From NCBI GenBank assembly GCA_028290245.1, contig JAQGKG010000113.1:1-13118 (forward strand): a stretch of 13,118 nucleotides of DNA, written 5' to 3'. Below are positions 1 through 7,607 of this stretch, piece after piece (the first letter of the stretch is position 1; the number at the start of each line of letters is the position of its first letter). The notes beneath the pieces are model-generated. The model was not told where the DNA came from and searched no databases. It saw nothing but the letters and a program-made list of their open reading frames with translations. The stretch comes from Devosia sp. GTDB lineage: Bacteria > Pseudomonadota > Alphaproteobacteria > Rhizobiales > Devosiaceae. The position numbers and the translations under genes were made by a program.

Positions 1-355
1 TGGGTGTCGTTGTTGCATCCCTTGTGGGCGCCGGTTGAAAGGGGTTGGTGACCGGTGTAGGAGCCGCGGGGGCTGGTTGTATCCGTATCGGTTCAGGTCG
101 CGGGCCTTCGATGATGCCGTCGGGCACACCCTCTTTGAGGCGGTCGCCAAAGCCACCGGCAGGCAGGCCGTTGGCGTCATCCAGGCTCGTGCCGGCGGGT
201 CCAAAAATTCCTCGGGTCGAAATGCCGTAGACGATGACGACGAGAAAGATGACCGCCAGGGCGATACCAACGAAAACCGGTAAGCGATTAATGCGCCGGA
301 TTTTTGGAGCATCACCGCTCAATCGAGGCCCCGGCGAAATGTCGAGCGACGCCAT
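1..355 (-). CDS. trbI: TrbI, VirB10-like conjugal transfer protein (N-terminal part, cut by window edge)
   Basis: Last gene of the trb operon. It reads from ATG at 355 and runs off the left edge after 118 codons without a stop; the family is usually a little over 400 residues. The protein begins MASLDISPGPRLSG, has one membrane segment at about residues 25-45 (LPVFVGIALAVIFLVVIVYG), then a Pro/Ala-rich periplasmic stretch. That is the layout of VirB10/TrbI proteins, which span the inner membrane and reach the outer-membrane ring of the mating-pair-formation channel. The C-terminal VirB10 domain is outside the window. An ideal AGGAGG lies at 365-360, four bases before ATG, which fixes the start. 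The gene begins 8 bases after the trbH stop. The identification rests on topology plus its place after trbH. Confidence 0.88.
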   Translation of the reverse strand, partial: MASLDISPGPRLSGDAPKIRRINRLPVFVGIALAVIFLVVIVYGISTRGIFGPAGTSLDDANGLPAGGFGDRLKEGVPDGIIEGPRPEPIRIQPAPAAPTPVTNPFQPAPTRDATTTP

Positions 356-363
356 AATGCCTC

Positions 364-828
364 CTATGCGCGCTGCAGGACTGAGAGGGGACTTGTCGGC
401 GTGGCCCCCGTTTCGGTGAGGGCGTAGGCGCGGCCTAGATCGACGGTCGCGGTAGAAAGCCGTGCGAGGACACTGCCTTCGAAACTGTCGATTATGAAGG
501 CCACTGGAATCGCCGAGGCATCGTCAACCTTTTGATCGATGGCGACGGCGTAGCCCCACGCTCGCAATGACTTTTCCAATGCGACCGCAAAAGCCGAGTC
601 GTCCGGCTTCAGAACGACCGTGCCGGTGCCTGGCCCAACGACCTCAGCCAAACTACCCACCAGATCTTCCGCAATCACAGCGGCAGCCTCCGGCGAAACC
701 TGCGCGTTGTCGATACTGATAATCTGGGACGAGGACCCACCGATGCCAAAGGTTTGGCAGCCGGCTAACGGCATGGTTGCCCCGATAAGCCCAAGCAAGC
801 GAAGTGCTGAACTGATTTTGATGCTCAC
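364..828 (-). CDS. trbH: TrbH, outer-membrane lipoprotein of the Trb transfer system
   Basis: 154 residues. The N terminus is a lipoprotein signal: basic MSIKISS, a hydrophobic stretch, then the lipobox LAGC with Cys at residue 24, so the mature protein should be lipid-anchored and periplasmic. The remainder (roughly 35-150) has no motif I can name. In Ti-type trb operons TrbH sits between trbG and trbI and is thought to fill the VirB7-like position beside TrbG and TrbI in the outer-membrane core complex. The start is GTG at 828, one base after the trbG stop, giving MSIK; no ATG fits better. A GGGG run eight bases upstream is the only Shine-Dalgarno-like sequence, so translational coupling to trbG is likely. 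Family identity is inferred from position and lipobox. Confidence 0.85.
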   Translation of the reverse strand: MSIKISSALRLLGLIGATMPLAGCQTFGIGGSSSQIISIDNAQVSPEAAAVIAEDLVGSLAEVVGPGTGTVVLKPDDSAFAVALEKSLRAWGYAVAIDQKVDDASAIPVAFIIDSFEGSVLARLSTATVDLGRAYALTETGATPTSPLSVLQRA

Positions 829-829
829 C

Positions 830-1672
830 TTAAGTACCCCGCCTGATGGTTATCTTTTGCTGTTCACGGCCGACACCGGACACCAACACGGCGTGGTCGA
901 CCAAATAGTCGACGACCATCATGTTGTTCAGCAGCCGGTAGTTGACGATGCGATTCTCACCACCGGAAATGACGAACAAAACTGGCGCATCGCCGCCGGC
1001 TAAGGCCGAAGGAAACTGGATGTAGGTCTTGAGGCCATCAGTGTAGATGCGGGTGGGCTTCCAGCGCGCAGCCCCCTCAACGCGGAATCCAAAATCCAGA
1101 TTCTCTGCTGGAACCCCTGCCCCGTCGATGACGCTGGCTTCCATCCGGGCGTTGATTTCGTCAAGCTTGGCGGCAACGTCGTCAGGATACTCAAAGCCAA
1201 TCCGGGCCATGTATTCCGTTGCGTGGGAGCGCAATTGCACGTGGTAGGTTCGACGCGATGTGGTCACTACCATTGACGTTTCAATGCCGGCCTCAGACGG
1301 CTTGACGATCAGGTGAACCGCCTGAGCGCCGGCAGCCCCCGAGGTCGCGGGATCCACCTTCCAGCGGACGCTATCGCCGACGAGCACGTCACGCACGACT
1401 TCACCAGCCTGCAGTTCAATGTCGCAGACCTGCAAGGGCGAGCAGACGACCGACGGCTGGACTTCTCCGAATAGGAATATCACCTTGCCGTCAGGTCCGC
1501 GCGTTACCACCCCCTGCCCTTCCTGCCACTCGCCGGACAGATAAGTGCCTTTCGCCTCATTGACGCTCATCTCCTGAGCGGAAACGCTGCCGAGGCTGCA
1601 CAGGGCGGCGGCCAGTACCAGTAGAGGTGTGGCGTGCGATGACGGCGTCATGGTGGCATGAGTTATTGTCAT
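830..1672 (-). CDS. trbG: TrbG, VirB9-like conjugal transfer protein
   Basis: About 280 residues. A Sec signal peptide covers roughly residues 1-33 (hydrophobic LLVLAAALCSLGSVSAQ) and the mature protein is periplasmic. The N-terminal half of the mature protein contains the beta-rich VirB9-type region (GKVIFLFGEVQPSVVCSP, then RRTYHVQLRS). The C-terminal domain has the family's aromatic/Asn-rich ending (NYRLLNNMMVVDYLVD, then the G-x-GREQQKITIRR tail). VirB9 proteins assemble with VirB7 and VirB10 homologues as the outer-membrane core of the secretion channel. I place the start at ATG 1672, whose ATGA overlaps the trbF stop, the usual coupled junction. ATG 1687, 15 bases further upstream, would lie inside trbF and lacks a better ribosome site. 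An ATG at 1651 is a second alternative that keeps the whole signal peptide. Confidence 0.92.
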   Translation of the reverse strand: MTITHATMTPSSHATPLLVLAAALCSLGSVSAQEMSVNEAKGTYLSGEWQEGQGVVTRGPDGKVIFLFGEVQPSVVCSPLQVCDIELQAGEVVRDVLVGDSVRWKVDPATSGAAGAQAVHLIVKPSEAGIETSMVVTTSRRTYHVQLRSHATEYMARIGFEYPDDVAAKLDEINARMEASVIDGAGVPAENLDFGFRVEGAARWKPTRIYTDGLKTYIQFPSALAGGDAPVLFVISGGENRIVNYRLLNNMMVVDYLVDHAVLVSGVGREQQKITIRRGT

Positions 1673-2331
1673 AGCTGGGCTGTCCAATCGAAGTCGCGGA
1701 CATAGAGCCCGATGGGATTGAGGCGGATCGTGGCTTCGTCGAGGGGCGGGGACAGCGTTACTGTCGCGATACCACGGAAGCGGCGGGTAGCCAGTTCCTT
1801 GCCCTGCCGGTCGCGTTCGAATTCGGTCCAGTCGATCTGGTAGGACTGATTTGACAGCGCGACCACATTGTTGATCTCGATGTACACGGTGACCGTTCTG
1901 GCTTTTTCGAAAGGGTTCGCGCCACGAAACCAGGCGTTGACCTTCTCAGTGGAAGGGTCTGTCGTGCGCAGCAGGGCATAGGTGCGGTCGATGTATTGCT
2001 TCTGCACCACGGCGTCGGGCGTGATCGATTTAAAGCTTGCCACAAAGGCGCCAAGCATGGCGCGCACGACGCGGGGATCGGCGTAATCGATCTGTGCAGG
2101 AAAGCCCGCGGACGCCGGTGTTCCAAGGCGGTCAACCTCGACAATGTAGGGCACCAGCTTGACCTGCGTGCTTTGGTAGAGTGCGTAGCTCGTTCCGATC
2201 AAGGCCATGGCCAGCGAGACTATCGCGACGATGCGCCAGGTGTTTGCTGCCTTGACGAAACCGCCATAGCGCTCATTCCATTCAAGGCGGGCGGCCAGAT
2301 ACGGGTTGTCTTGAGGTATTTGTTTGGACAT
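1669..2331 (-). CDS. trbF: TrbF, VirB8-like conjugal transfer protein
   Basis: 220 residues. A short cytoplasmic N terminus (MSKQIPQDNPYLAARLEWNE) is followed by one membrane segment at about 32-52 and a periplasmic VirB8/TrbF fold. Typical pieces are NPYL near the start, the VPYIVEVD strand just after the membrane segment, a central region with YALLR and NPF, and the C-terminal NPIGLYVRDFDW. VirB8-class proteins nucleate the inner-membrane part of the type IV secretion complex and contact the VirB9 and VirB10 homologues encoded downstream. The 27-base gap before this gene (2332-2358) is the longest inside the trb cluster, and only a weak GAG-type ribosome site precedes the ATG. It ends with the ATGA overlap into trbG. 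Identification is firm from sequence and order. Confidence 0.93.
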   Translation of the reverse strand: MSKQIPQDNPYLAARLEWNERYGGFVKAANTWRIVAIVSLAMALIGTSYALYQSTQVKLVPYIVEVDRLGTPASAGFPAQIDYADPRVVRAMLGAFVASFKSITPDAVVQKQYIDRTYALLRTTDPSTEKVNAWFRGANPFEKARTVTVYIEINNVVALSNQSYQIDWTEFERDRQGKELATRRFRGIATVTLSPPLDEATIRLNPIGLYVRDFDWTAQL

Positions 2332-2358
2332 GGGAATTTCTCGATGCTTCGGGCTGCC

Positions 2359-3534
2359 TTACGGCTTGCCGGACTTTTGGCCGGAAGGAGAGGAAGTGGG
2401 CGCGCGCGCGTCGCTAGCGGCGAGCTTGGCATTGGCCAGTCCCATGGTTGTGGTGCCGAAGCTTCCCGGTCCACCAATCGCCTGGTCCTTGATGGCCGAG
2501 GCAGTGGCAGCGAGCCCCCGAACGGCGGTCGAGGCGGTAGCAGCAGTTCCGGCCGCGGCAGCGCCGGTGAAACCGCCCTTTTCAAATGCCCCGGCGGCTG
2601 CTCGTCCGCCGGCGCCGATTGCTGACGCTCCCATTGCGGCGACGCCAGCACCAAACTGATAGCCGTTCATCGTGGGTCGGGCCGCTTCCATGCCACTGGT
2701 GACAGAGACGCCCTGAATGACGCCGGAAATCATTGGCGGCAGCAGCATCGAAACGTAGGCGATGACGATGGCCAGCCCCGCGATTGAGGCGGGACCGATA
2801 AAACTCTGGTCAATGTCTGGAGCCGCCGCGACATCGATCAGGGTTCGGGCGCCAATGGCCGCGACCATCACCAGCACCATGATCTTCATGCCCACAGAGA
2901 AGGCGTAGACCAGGTATTTGATGGCAAAATCCTTCGTGTACGAGGAGCCGCCGAAGCCGAGCAGGATCATTCCAGCGAGCAAGCCGACATACATTTCCAG
3001 GATGACGGCAAGCAGGATTGCTGCGACCAAACCAAAGGCCGCGATCACCGCCAATGCGCAGATGCCAACGATGACGTTCTTGCCGAAGTCGCCCGGGTTC
3101 CACCATGCCAGTTGTTGCGTCATGCGGTTCGCGACATCGATCCCCGCATCGAACACGGCGGCGGGTGAAACATCACCGGATCCAGATCCGATCTGAAACA
3201 GGCTGTTGACAACCGCTTTCGCGAGGTCAGGGCCGTTCGTCAGCACGAACAGGAAAAAGCCGATGAACAGGATGCGGCGCACCAGCTCGGAAAAGAAGCT
3301 CTCAAGGGTACTTCCCTGTATCGCCAGCCAGACGGCCGCAATGCCGACCTCGATTACGGCCAGGATCCAAAAGAGGCTGGTCGCGTGCTGCATCAACACC
3401 GTTTCCCAATTTCGGGCCTGCAGGGTGATCGACTGCTGCACGGTTTGGACGACGTTGTCCGTCTGACCAAAGGCCTGCGTCGCAAAAAGGAAAATACTCC
3501 AGACCGTCAAGGCTCGGAGGGGGGCAGAATTCAT
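2359..3534 (-). CDS. trbL: TrbL, polytopic inner-membrane conjugal transfer protein
   Basis: 391 residues from ATG 3534. It starts with a signal-like hydrophobic segment (LTVWSIFLFATQAFG), then several membrane segments: around residues 50-70 (SLFWILAVIEVGIAAVWLAI), 85-105, two or more between about 155 and 200 (IVGICALAVIAAFGLVAAIL), and further ones up to about 270. The last 110 residues are Ala/Gly/Ser/Thr-rich and disordered-looking. This matches TrbL/VirB6, the polytopic channel component of the inner membrane. Two in-frame GTG codons lie just upstream (first at 3543), inside the end of trbK. I prefer the ATG, two bases after the trbK stop, because GGAG sits eight bases before it. Most of the intensity of Ala/Gly codons in the tail creates long empty frames on the opposite strand. 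Confidence 0.93.
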   Translation of the reverse strand: MNSAPLRALTVWSIFLFATQAFGQTDNVVQTVQQSITLQARNWETVLMQHATSLFWILAVIEVGIAAVWLAIQGSTLESFFSELVRRILFIGFFLFVLTNGPDLAKAVVNSLFQIGSGSGDVSPAAVFDAGIDVANRMTQQLAWWNPGDFGKNVIVGICALAVIAAFGLVAAILLAVILEMYVGLLAGMILLGFGGSSYTKDFAIKYLVYAFSVGMKIMVLVMVAAIGARTLIDVAAAPDIDQSFIGPASIAGLAIVIAYVSMLLPPMISGVIQGVSVTSGMEAARPTMNGYQFGAGVAAMGASAIGAGGRAAAGAFEKGGFTGAAAAGTAATASTAVRGLAATASAIKDQAIGGPGSFGTTTMGLANAKLAASDARAPTSSPSGQKSGKP

Positions 3535-3536
3535 CG

Positions 3537-3731
3537 TCACCACTCCGGTTTGAAAGGGGTTTCATTGCCGACCACAATGTCCGAGTCGCGGGTGACGTGA
3601 TTTTCCTCATCGGCGGCAGGCGGTAGGGTGCCGGTCATCGGCTGGAACGTCGATGTCCAAAGCGAAATTCCAACAATGGTCAGAGATAGAGCGGCGCATA
3701 AAAACACGCCCACAATGATCGATGCCTTCAT
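3537..3731 (-). CDS. trbK: TrbK-like small membrane protein, probable entry exclusion factor
   Basis: 64 residues from ATG 3731, one base after the trbJ stop, with GGAG seven bases upstream. One hydrophobic segment (about residues 4-24, SIIVGVFLCAALSLTIVG) is followed by a hydrophilic, probably periplasmic tail. There is no good lipobox (the only Cys is preceded by VFL), unlike RP4 TrbK, which is a lipoprotein. In Ti-type operons the small gene between trbJ and trbL is trbK, whose product is associated with entry exclusion, that is, blocking mating with a cell already carrying the plasmid. The last residues, VGNETPFKPEW, are almost the same as the end of TrbJ. An in-frame ATG at 3824 lies deep inside trbJ and is not credible. 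Function is inferred from position, topology and size. Confidence 0.8.
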   Translation of the reverse strand: MKASIIVGVFLCAALSLTIVGISLWTSTFQPMTGTLPPAADEENHVTRDSDIVVGNETPFKPEW

Positions 3732-3732
3732 C

Positions 3733-4524
3733 TCACCACTCCGGAGCGAAAGGTGTTTCGTTTCCGACGCTGACGCCGCTATCCGCACCGAAAAAGAGCT
3801 CGTTCTCTGCCTGCGCATTGTCACGCAGCGTTTGCTCGGATTGGTACCAGGTGCCCATCATCGTCATTTGCTGAGAAACGAGGCCGCGCAGCTTCTGCAT
3901 CTGGGCGACCTGTTGCGCGGCAATCTGGTGGCCGACCTGCAGAGCTTGCATTTGGCCAACGGAGGTCCCCGACATCGACCGCAATTGCTCCATCGTCCCC
4001 TCCTCGGAGGAGAACTGTTCGGCCGTCAGGTTTGCAGCGCGCAGCGTTCCAGCGATGGTGTCCCGATTAGTCTCGGACCAGCTCTGATACGTTGATGAAA
4101 AGTCCGCGCCATTGGGCGGATTTTCGAGAAAGTCGCTGTAGCTTTGAAAACGCTGTTTGAGGACGTCGTCGACGTTGCCCATGGAGAAAGCGATGCCCTC
4201 CCCCTGCCCTACGATCGATTGCAGTTGGGCAAGGTCGTGTTCAACCTGACCCCAAACCTCGTCAGGCAGCTTGAGCGTGTTCTGCAGCATGTTTTCGTAG
4301 ATCCGCAGCTGGTTTTGAATCTGCTCAACCTGGTGCGCGATCTGGGTCACCTGATTGTCGATCTGAATGCCGGACTGCCCGGCAAGGCCAACAAGCTCCG
4401 CATTGTTCAGGATCTGGGTGAATTCGGTAGCACCCACGAGCTGTCCTGCGGCTTGAGCCGGCAGCGCAGTCGCAGTGCTGATGAAAAGACCGATTGCCAG
4501 GCTAGCTCGACGGTTGATGCGCAT
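3733..4524 (-). CDS. trbJ: TrbJ, secreted VirB5-like conjugal transfer protein
   Basis: 263 residues from ATG 4524, preceded by GAGGGA at six bases. A clear signal peptide (MRINRRASLAIGLFISTATALPAQA) shows export. The mature protein opens with GQLVGATEFTQILNNAELV, then a Gln-rich amphipathic, coiled-coil-like helix (DNQVTQIAHQVEQIQNQL, about residues 55-75) and a second helical region near the C terminus (QVGHQIAAQQVAQMQKLRGL). This is the pattern of TrbJ/VirB5 proteins, which are exported and associate with the pilus tip or the channel. ATGs at 4572 and 4566 would extend the protein into trbE and bury the signal peptide, so they are rejected. The start still overlaps the trbE end by 23 bases. 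The C terminus, VGNETPFAPEW, is repeated in TrbK. Confidence 0.92.
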   Translation of the reverse strand: MRINRRASLAIGLFISTATALPAQAAGQLVGATEFTQILNNAELVGLAGQSGIQIDNQVTQIAHQVEQIQNQLRIYENMLQNTLKLPDEVWGQVEHDLAQLQSIVGQGEGIAFSMGNVDDVLKQRFQSYSDFLENPPNGADFSSTYQSWSETNRDTIAGTLRAANLTAEQFSSEEGTMEQLRSMSGTSVGQMQALQVGHQIAAQQVAQMQKLRGLVSQQMTMMGTWYQSEQTLRDNAQAENELFFGADSGVSVGNETPFAPEW

Positions 4525-6937
4525 GCTTGATCCCTCGTTCGGAAAGCCAATGAGCTGGCCACTCATCGCCAAATTGCTGATGTAGAGCGGTGATGCGCCT
4601 AAGATCGTCCTTGCCGCTTGCCCCCACGAAACTCAGCGTCAACGGACCGAGCGCCATATCGAACAAGCGCCGTCCGTCGGGTGAGACCACGTAATATTCG
4701 CGCTTAGGCATAGCGCCGGCGACGATCTCGATCTGCCGATCGTTAAAGCCGATGCGTTCGTAAAATTCGCGGGTGCCGGGTTCGCGGGCTGCCCCGTTTG
4801 GAAGGCAGATCTTGGTGGGACAAGATTCCTTGAGCACGTCGATGATGCCGGATCGTTCGGCGTCGGAAATCGACTGCGTTGCCAGCACCACGGCGCAGTT
4901 TGTCTTGCGCAGGACCTTGAGCCATTCCCGAATTTTATCGCGGAACACCGGGTGCCCCAGCATCAACCAGGCTTCATCTAGGATGATCAGGCTGGGTGCA
5001 CCGCTGAGGCGCTTCTCGATACGCCGAAACAGATAAAGCAGGACCGGGACGAGGTTGCGCTCGCCCATGTTCATCAGCGACTCGATCTCGAATGTCTGGA
5101 AACTCGAGAGGGTCAGGCCATCCTGCTCCGCGTCGAGCAGATGGCCCATCGGGCCATCGACAGTATAGTGCAGAAGTGCATCCTTGATCTCACGCAGCTG
5201 TACCCCGGAGACGAAGTCGGACAGCGAGCGGCGCTCCGTTTGAGCCATCAGGCCAAGTTGCCGAGAAATCGCGTTGCGGTGATCGGGCGTGATTTTGATG
5301 CCCTGCAGAGCTATCAGCGTTTCAAGCCATTCGGCCGCCCAGGCACGATCGCCCGTATTGTCGAGCGACGACAATGGGCAGAATGCCAGTCCCTCCCCTG
5401 CCCCCACGTCGTAGTGATCCCCGCCCACGGCCAGGGTCAGCGGCAGCATCGAGCGCCCCTTATCGAAAGCGAAGAGCTGGGCGGCCTGGTAGCGGCGGAA
5501 TTGGGCAGCGATCAGTGCAAGCAAGGTCGACTTGCCAGAGCCGGTTGGCCCGAAGATCAGGGTGTGCCCAACATCGCCTGAATGCAGGTTAAGGCGGAAC
5601 GGTGTCGAGCCGCTGGCGACCTGCATCAAGGGCGGCGAACCTTCGGGATAAAACGGGCATGGACATACCGCGCTCCCAGCCCAAACGGTATTGAGCGGAA
5701 TGAGGTCGGCAAGGCTTCTTGTGTTGATCAAAGGTTCGCGGATGTTGGCGTACCAGTTTCCTGGCAAGCTGCCGAGAAATGCCTCAGTGGCATTGAGAGT
5801 CTCGATCCGTGCCGCGAAACCTTCCGATTGCACGAGCCGACGGATCGCTTCGGCCTGCGCTCGCAGTTGCCGAGCGTCGTCGCCAAACACAACGATGACC
5901 GGCGTATAGTAGCCATAGGCAACCAGTTGCGAGTTGGCCTCGGCAATCGCGTCCTCAGTTTCCGCCACCATGAGCGCGGCGTCCTGATCGATGCTGTTGG
6001 ACCGTGTCTGAAACAGCTGGTCCATGAACGGGCGGACCTTTTGCAGCCACTTCTTGCGGGTGCGTTCGAGCTTTTGCCGCGCCTCGACGGGGTCGAGAAA
6101 CATGAAGCGGCTCGACCAGCGGTAACTCAATGGCATCGTGTCGAGGACGTTGAGAATTCCCGGCCAGCTTTCTGCTGGGAAGCCATCGATGGCGACGACT
6201 GCCAGATGGCGATTGTCGATCACCGGCGTCAGGCCGTGGTGAAACTCGGCTGACACCAGGAAATCGAGGTACATTGGGACGTCGGGCAAGCGAACCGGAT
6301 GGCTCTCGCCAACGAGGCAAAACCGCACGAATTGGAGCAACTCATCGTATCGAGCGATCCGCAAGCCGCCGCGCTCTGAGACTTCCTGCGTGACCATCCG
6401 ACGAATGGAAACGACATTGGTCATATACTGCTCGAACTCGCGTATGGCCGTCTTGAAGGTAGCCAGCGCGGTATCCGCAAACCGTTCGGTTCGAGATTCG
6501 GCGTCCGAATAGATGTAGCGCGCAAGGCCAGACTTCCGGCGCTCAGGCTCGCGATAGGTCAAGATAATCGCATGTTGGCTGTCGAAATGCCCGTCGGCCG
6601 CCTCAAACCGCGTGCGGCGTTCATCGTCAATCATCGCACTGATCAGATCAGGGAAATGCGACTGGTCCACTTTGGCATAAGCTGTTGCAGGGACTCGCAA
6701 TGCCTCGACCTGGATCATCCAGCCTGAGCCGAGCCGTGCCAGAATGGCATTGATTTGACGGGAGATTTCATTGCGCTCGATGTCGGTGGCGCTCTCGCTA
6801 TCGGGCCCAGCGAAATACCAGCCCGCCATCAACGAGCCGTCCTTGAGCAGCAGGACGCCGTTGTCGACCAACCCCGCATAGGGCAGCAGGTCGGAGAAGC
6901 CAGGGCCGTGTTGGCGAAATTGCTTCAGAGAGACCAT
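4502..6937 (-). CDS. trbE: TrbE, VirB4-type transfer ATPase
   Basis: 811 residues, full length for the family. The N-terminal half is the CagE/TrbE/VirB domain (opening residues MVSLKQFRQHGPGFSDLLPYA). The C-terminal half is the ATPase. Walker A GPTGSGKST is at about 463-471 and Walker B LIILDEAW has its Asp-Glu pair at about 654-655, followed by the VLATQS stretch typical of VirB4. The protein works at the inner membrane, where VirB4-class ATPases power pilus assembly and substrate transfer. It starts 9 bases after the trbD stop, with GAGGG as ribosome site, and its end overlaps the start of trbJ. All motifs look intact. Several long open frames on the plus strand inside this gene are shadows of its codon bias. 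Confidence 0.97.
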   Translation of the reverse strand: MVSLKQFRQHGPGFSDLLPYAGLVDNGVLLLKDGSLMAGWYFAGPDSESATDIERNEISRQINAILARLGSGWMIQVEALRVPATAYAKVDQSHFPDLISAMIDDERRTRFEAADGHFDSQHAIILTYREPERRKSGLARYIYSDAESRTERFADTALATFKTAIREFEQYMTNVVSIRRMVTQEVSERGGLRIARYDELLQFVRFCLVGESHPVRLPDVPMYLDFLVSAEFHHGLTPVIDNRHLAVVAIDGFPAESWPGILNVLDTMPLSYRWSSRFMFLDPVEARQKLERTRKKWLQKVRPFMDQLFQTRSNSIDQDAALMVAETEDAIAEANSQLVAYGYYTPVIVVFGDDARQLRAQAEAIRRLVQSEGFAARIETLNATEAFLGSLPGNWYANIREPLINTRSLADLIPLNTVWAGSAVCPCPFYPEGSPPLMQVASGSTPFRLNLHSGDVGHTLIFGPTGSGKSTLLALIAAQFRRYQAAQLFAFDKGRSMLPLTLAVGGDHYDVGAGEGLAFCPLSSLDNTGDRAWAAEWLETLIALQGIKITPDHRNAISRQLGLMAQTERRSLSDFVSGVQLREIKDALLHYTVDGPMGHLLDAEQDGLTLSSFQTFEIESLMNMGERNLVPVLLYLFRRIEKRLSGAPSLIILDEAWLMLGHPVFRDKIREWLKVLRKTNCAVVLATQSISDAERSGIIDVLKESCPTKICLPNGAAREPGTREFYERIGFNDRQIEIVAGAMPKREYYVVSPDGRRLFDMALGPLTLSFVGASGKDDLRRITALHQQFGDEWPAHWLSERGIKHAHQPSS

Positions 6938-6946
6938 GAGATGCCC

Positions 6947-7246
6947 TCAGTATCTGCGCCAGGGCGACGCGGTCGGTCGATACACTTGGCGGTACCGGAT
7001 GTGCCGCAAATAGACTTTGCGCATCAGGGGATCGGCCTTGCCCATCATCCGCAGCAGGCCGACGACGACAATCCACATCGCGAGGCCGAACACGGCAGAA
7101 ATTGGTGTCAGGACGACGAAGATGAGGATAACCGCCGCCAGCCCTGTTACGAGGACGAGCTCACGGTCGGCGCCGAACAACATGTTCGGCCGAGATAAAG
7201 CGCGGTGGAGCCGGACACGCTGGAGCCGACTACCGGCCTCAGACAT
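6947..7246 (-). CDS. trbD: TrbD, small VirB3-like membrane protein
   Basis: 99 residues from ATG 7246 (MSEAGSRLQRVRLHRALSRP). Two hydrophobic segments follow a basic cytoplasmic N terminus: about residues 32-47 (LVLVTGLAAVILIFVV) and 52-70 (AVFGLAMWIVVVGLLRMM), then a basic tail. This is the size and hairpin topology of VirB3/TrbD, an inner-membrane partner of the VirB4/TrbE ATPase encoded immediately downstream. The start codon overlaps the end of trbC by 8 bases (ATG lies within AATGTCTGA), with GGAG eight bases before it, so translation is probably coupled. An open frame reaching back to 7390 only reads through trbC in another frame, so I chose the internal ATG, which also gives the family's usual length. 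Confidence 0.92.
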   Translation of the reverse strand: MSEAGSRLQRVRLHRALSRPNMLFGADRELVLVTGLAAVILIFVVLTPISAVFGLAMWIVVVGLLRMMGKADPLMRKVYLRHIRYRQVYRPTASPWRRY

Positions 7247-7607
7247 TGAACTGCTCCGTTGGAACAAAAAGCGAACAAGCATTGGTCGCGATGCCAATCG
7301 AAGCGCCGCTTGAGCCGAACAGGGCAACGATCTGGGTGGCGCCGAGCAGGATCCCGGCGACCAGCACCACATAGACAAGGCGCCGGGCAAAATCGTTCAG
7401 CTCGCCGCCAAAGATCAGCATGCCACCGGCGATTGCCACGGCGGCCAACGCGATCGCGGCGGCGACGGGGCCGGTGATAGATTCCTGTATTTGTTGCAGC
7501 GGCCCCTCCCAGGGCAGGCCCCCTCCCCCGCTGGCCAGGACCGGCTGTGCGCACAGGCACGCAAGAACGACTGCGCCAGCTGCAAGCGGCAAAACTTTAG
7601 GCGACAT
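7239..7607 (-). CDS. trbC: TrbC, conjugative pilin precursor
   Basis: 122 residues from ATG 7607. The N terminus MSPKVLPLAAGAVVLACL ending in PVLA is a cleavable signal peptide, with cleavage probably before SGGGG. The mature region has two hydrophobic segments (around residues 50-72 and 80-102, e.g. AAAIALAAVAIAGGML and VYVVLVAGILLGATQIVALF), as in TrbC/VirB2 pilins. In RP4 and Ti systems TrbC is trimmed further and cyclised by the TraF peptidase, which is not in this window. AAGGAG seven bases before ATG 7607 sets the start and lies inside the end of trbB, with which the gene overlaps by 11 bases. Longer in-frame starts (ATG 7721) would put a non-signal leader of 38 residues in front and lie in trbB, so they are rejected. 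Confidence 0.93.
   Translation of the reverse strand: MSPKVLPLAAGAVVLACLCAQPVLASGGGGLPWEGPLQQIQESITGPVAAAIALAAVAIAGGMLIFGGELNDFARRLVYVVLVAGILLGATQIVALFGSSGASIGIATNACSLFVPTEQFNV

Noticed and set aside
3537..3824. Longer trbK starting at ATG 3824
   Set aside because: It would overlap trbJ by about 90 bases; ATG 3731 follows the trbJ stop directly with GGAG upstream and gives the expected small membrane protein.
5582..6253. Long open frame on the plus strand inside trbE (also 1996-2625, 3628-4095, 5141-5581, 7630-8316)
   Set aside because: All lie antisense to genes with full family motifs; high-GC codon bias leaves the opposite strand open. None has a recognisable domain, and they lack supporting ribosome sites and context.
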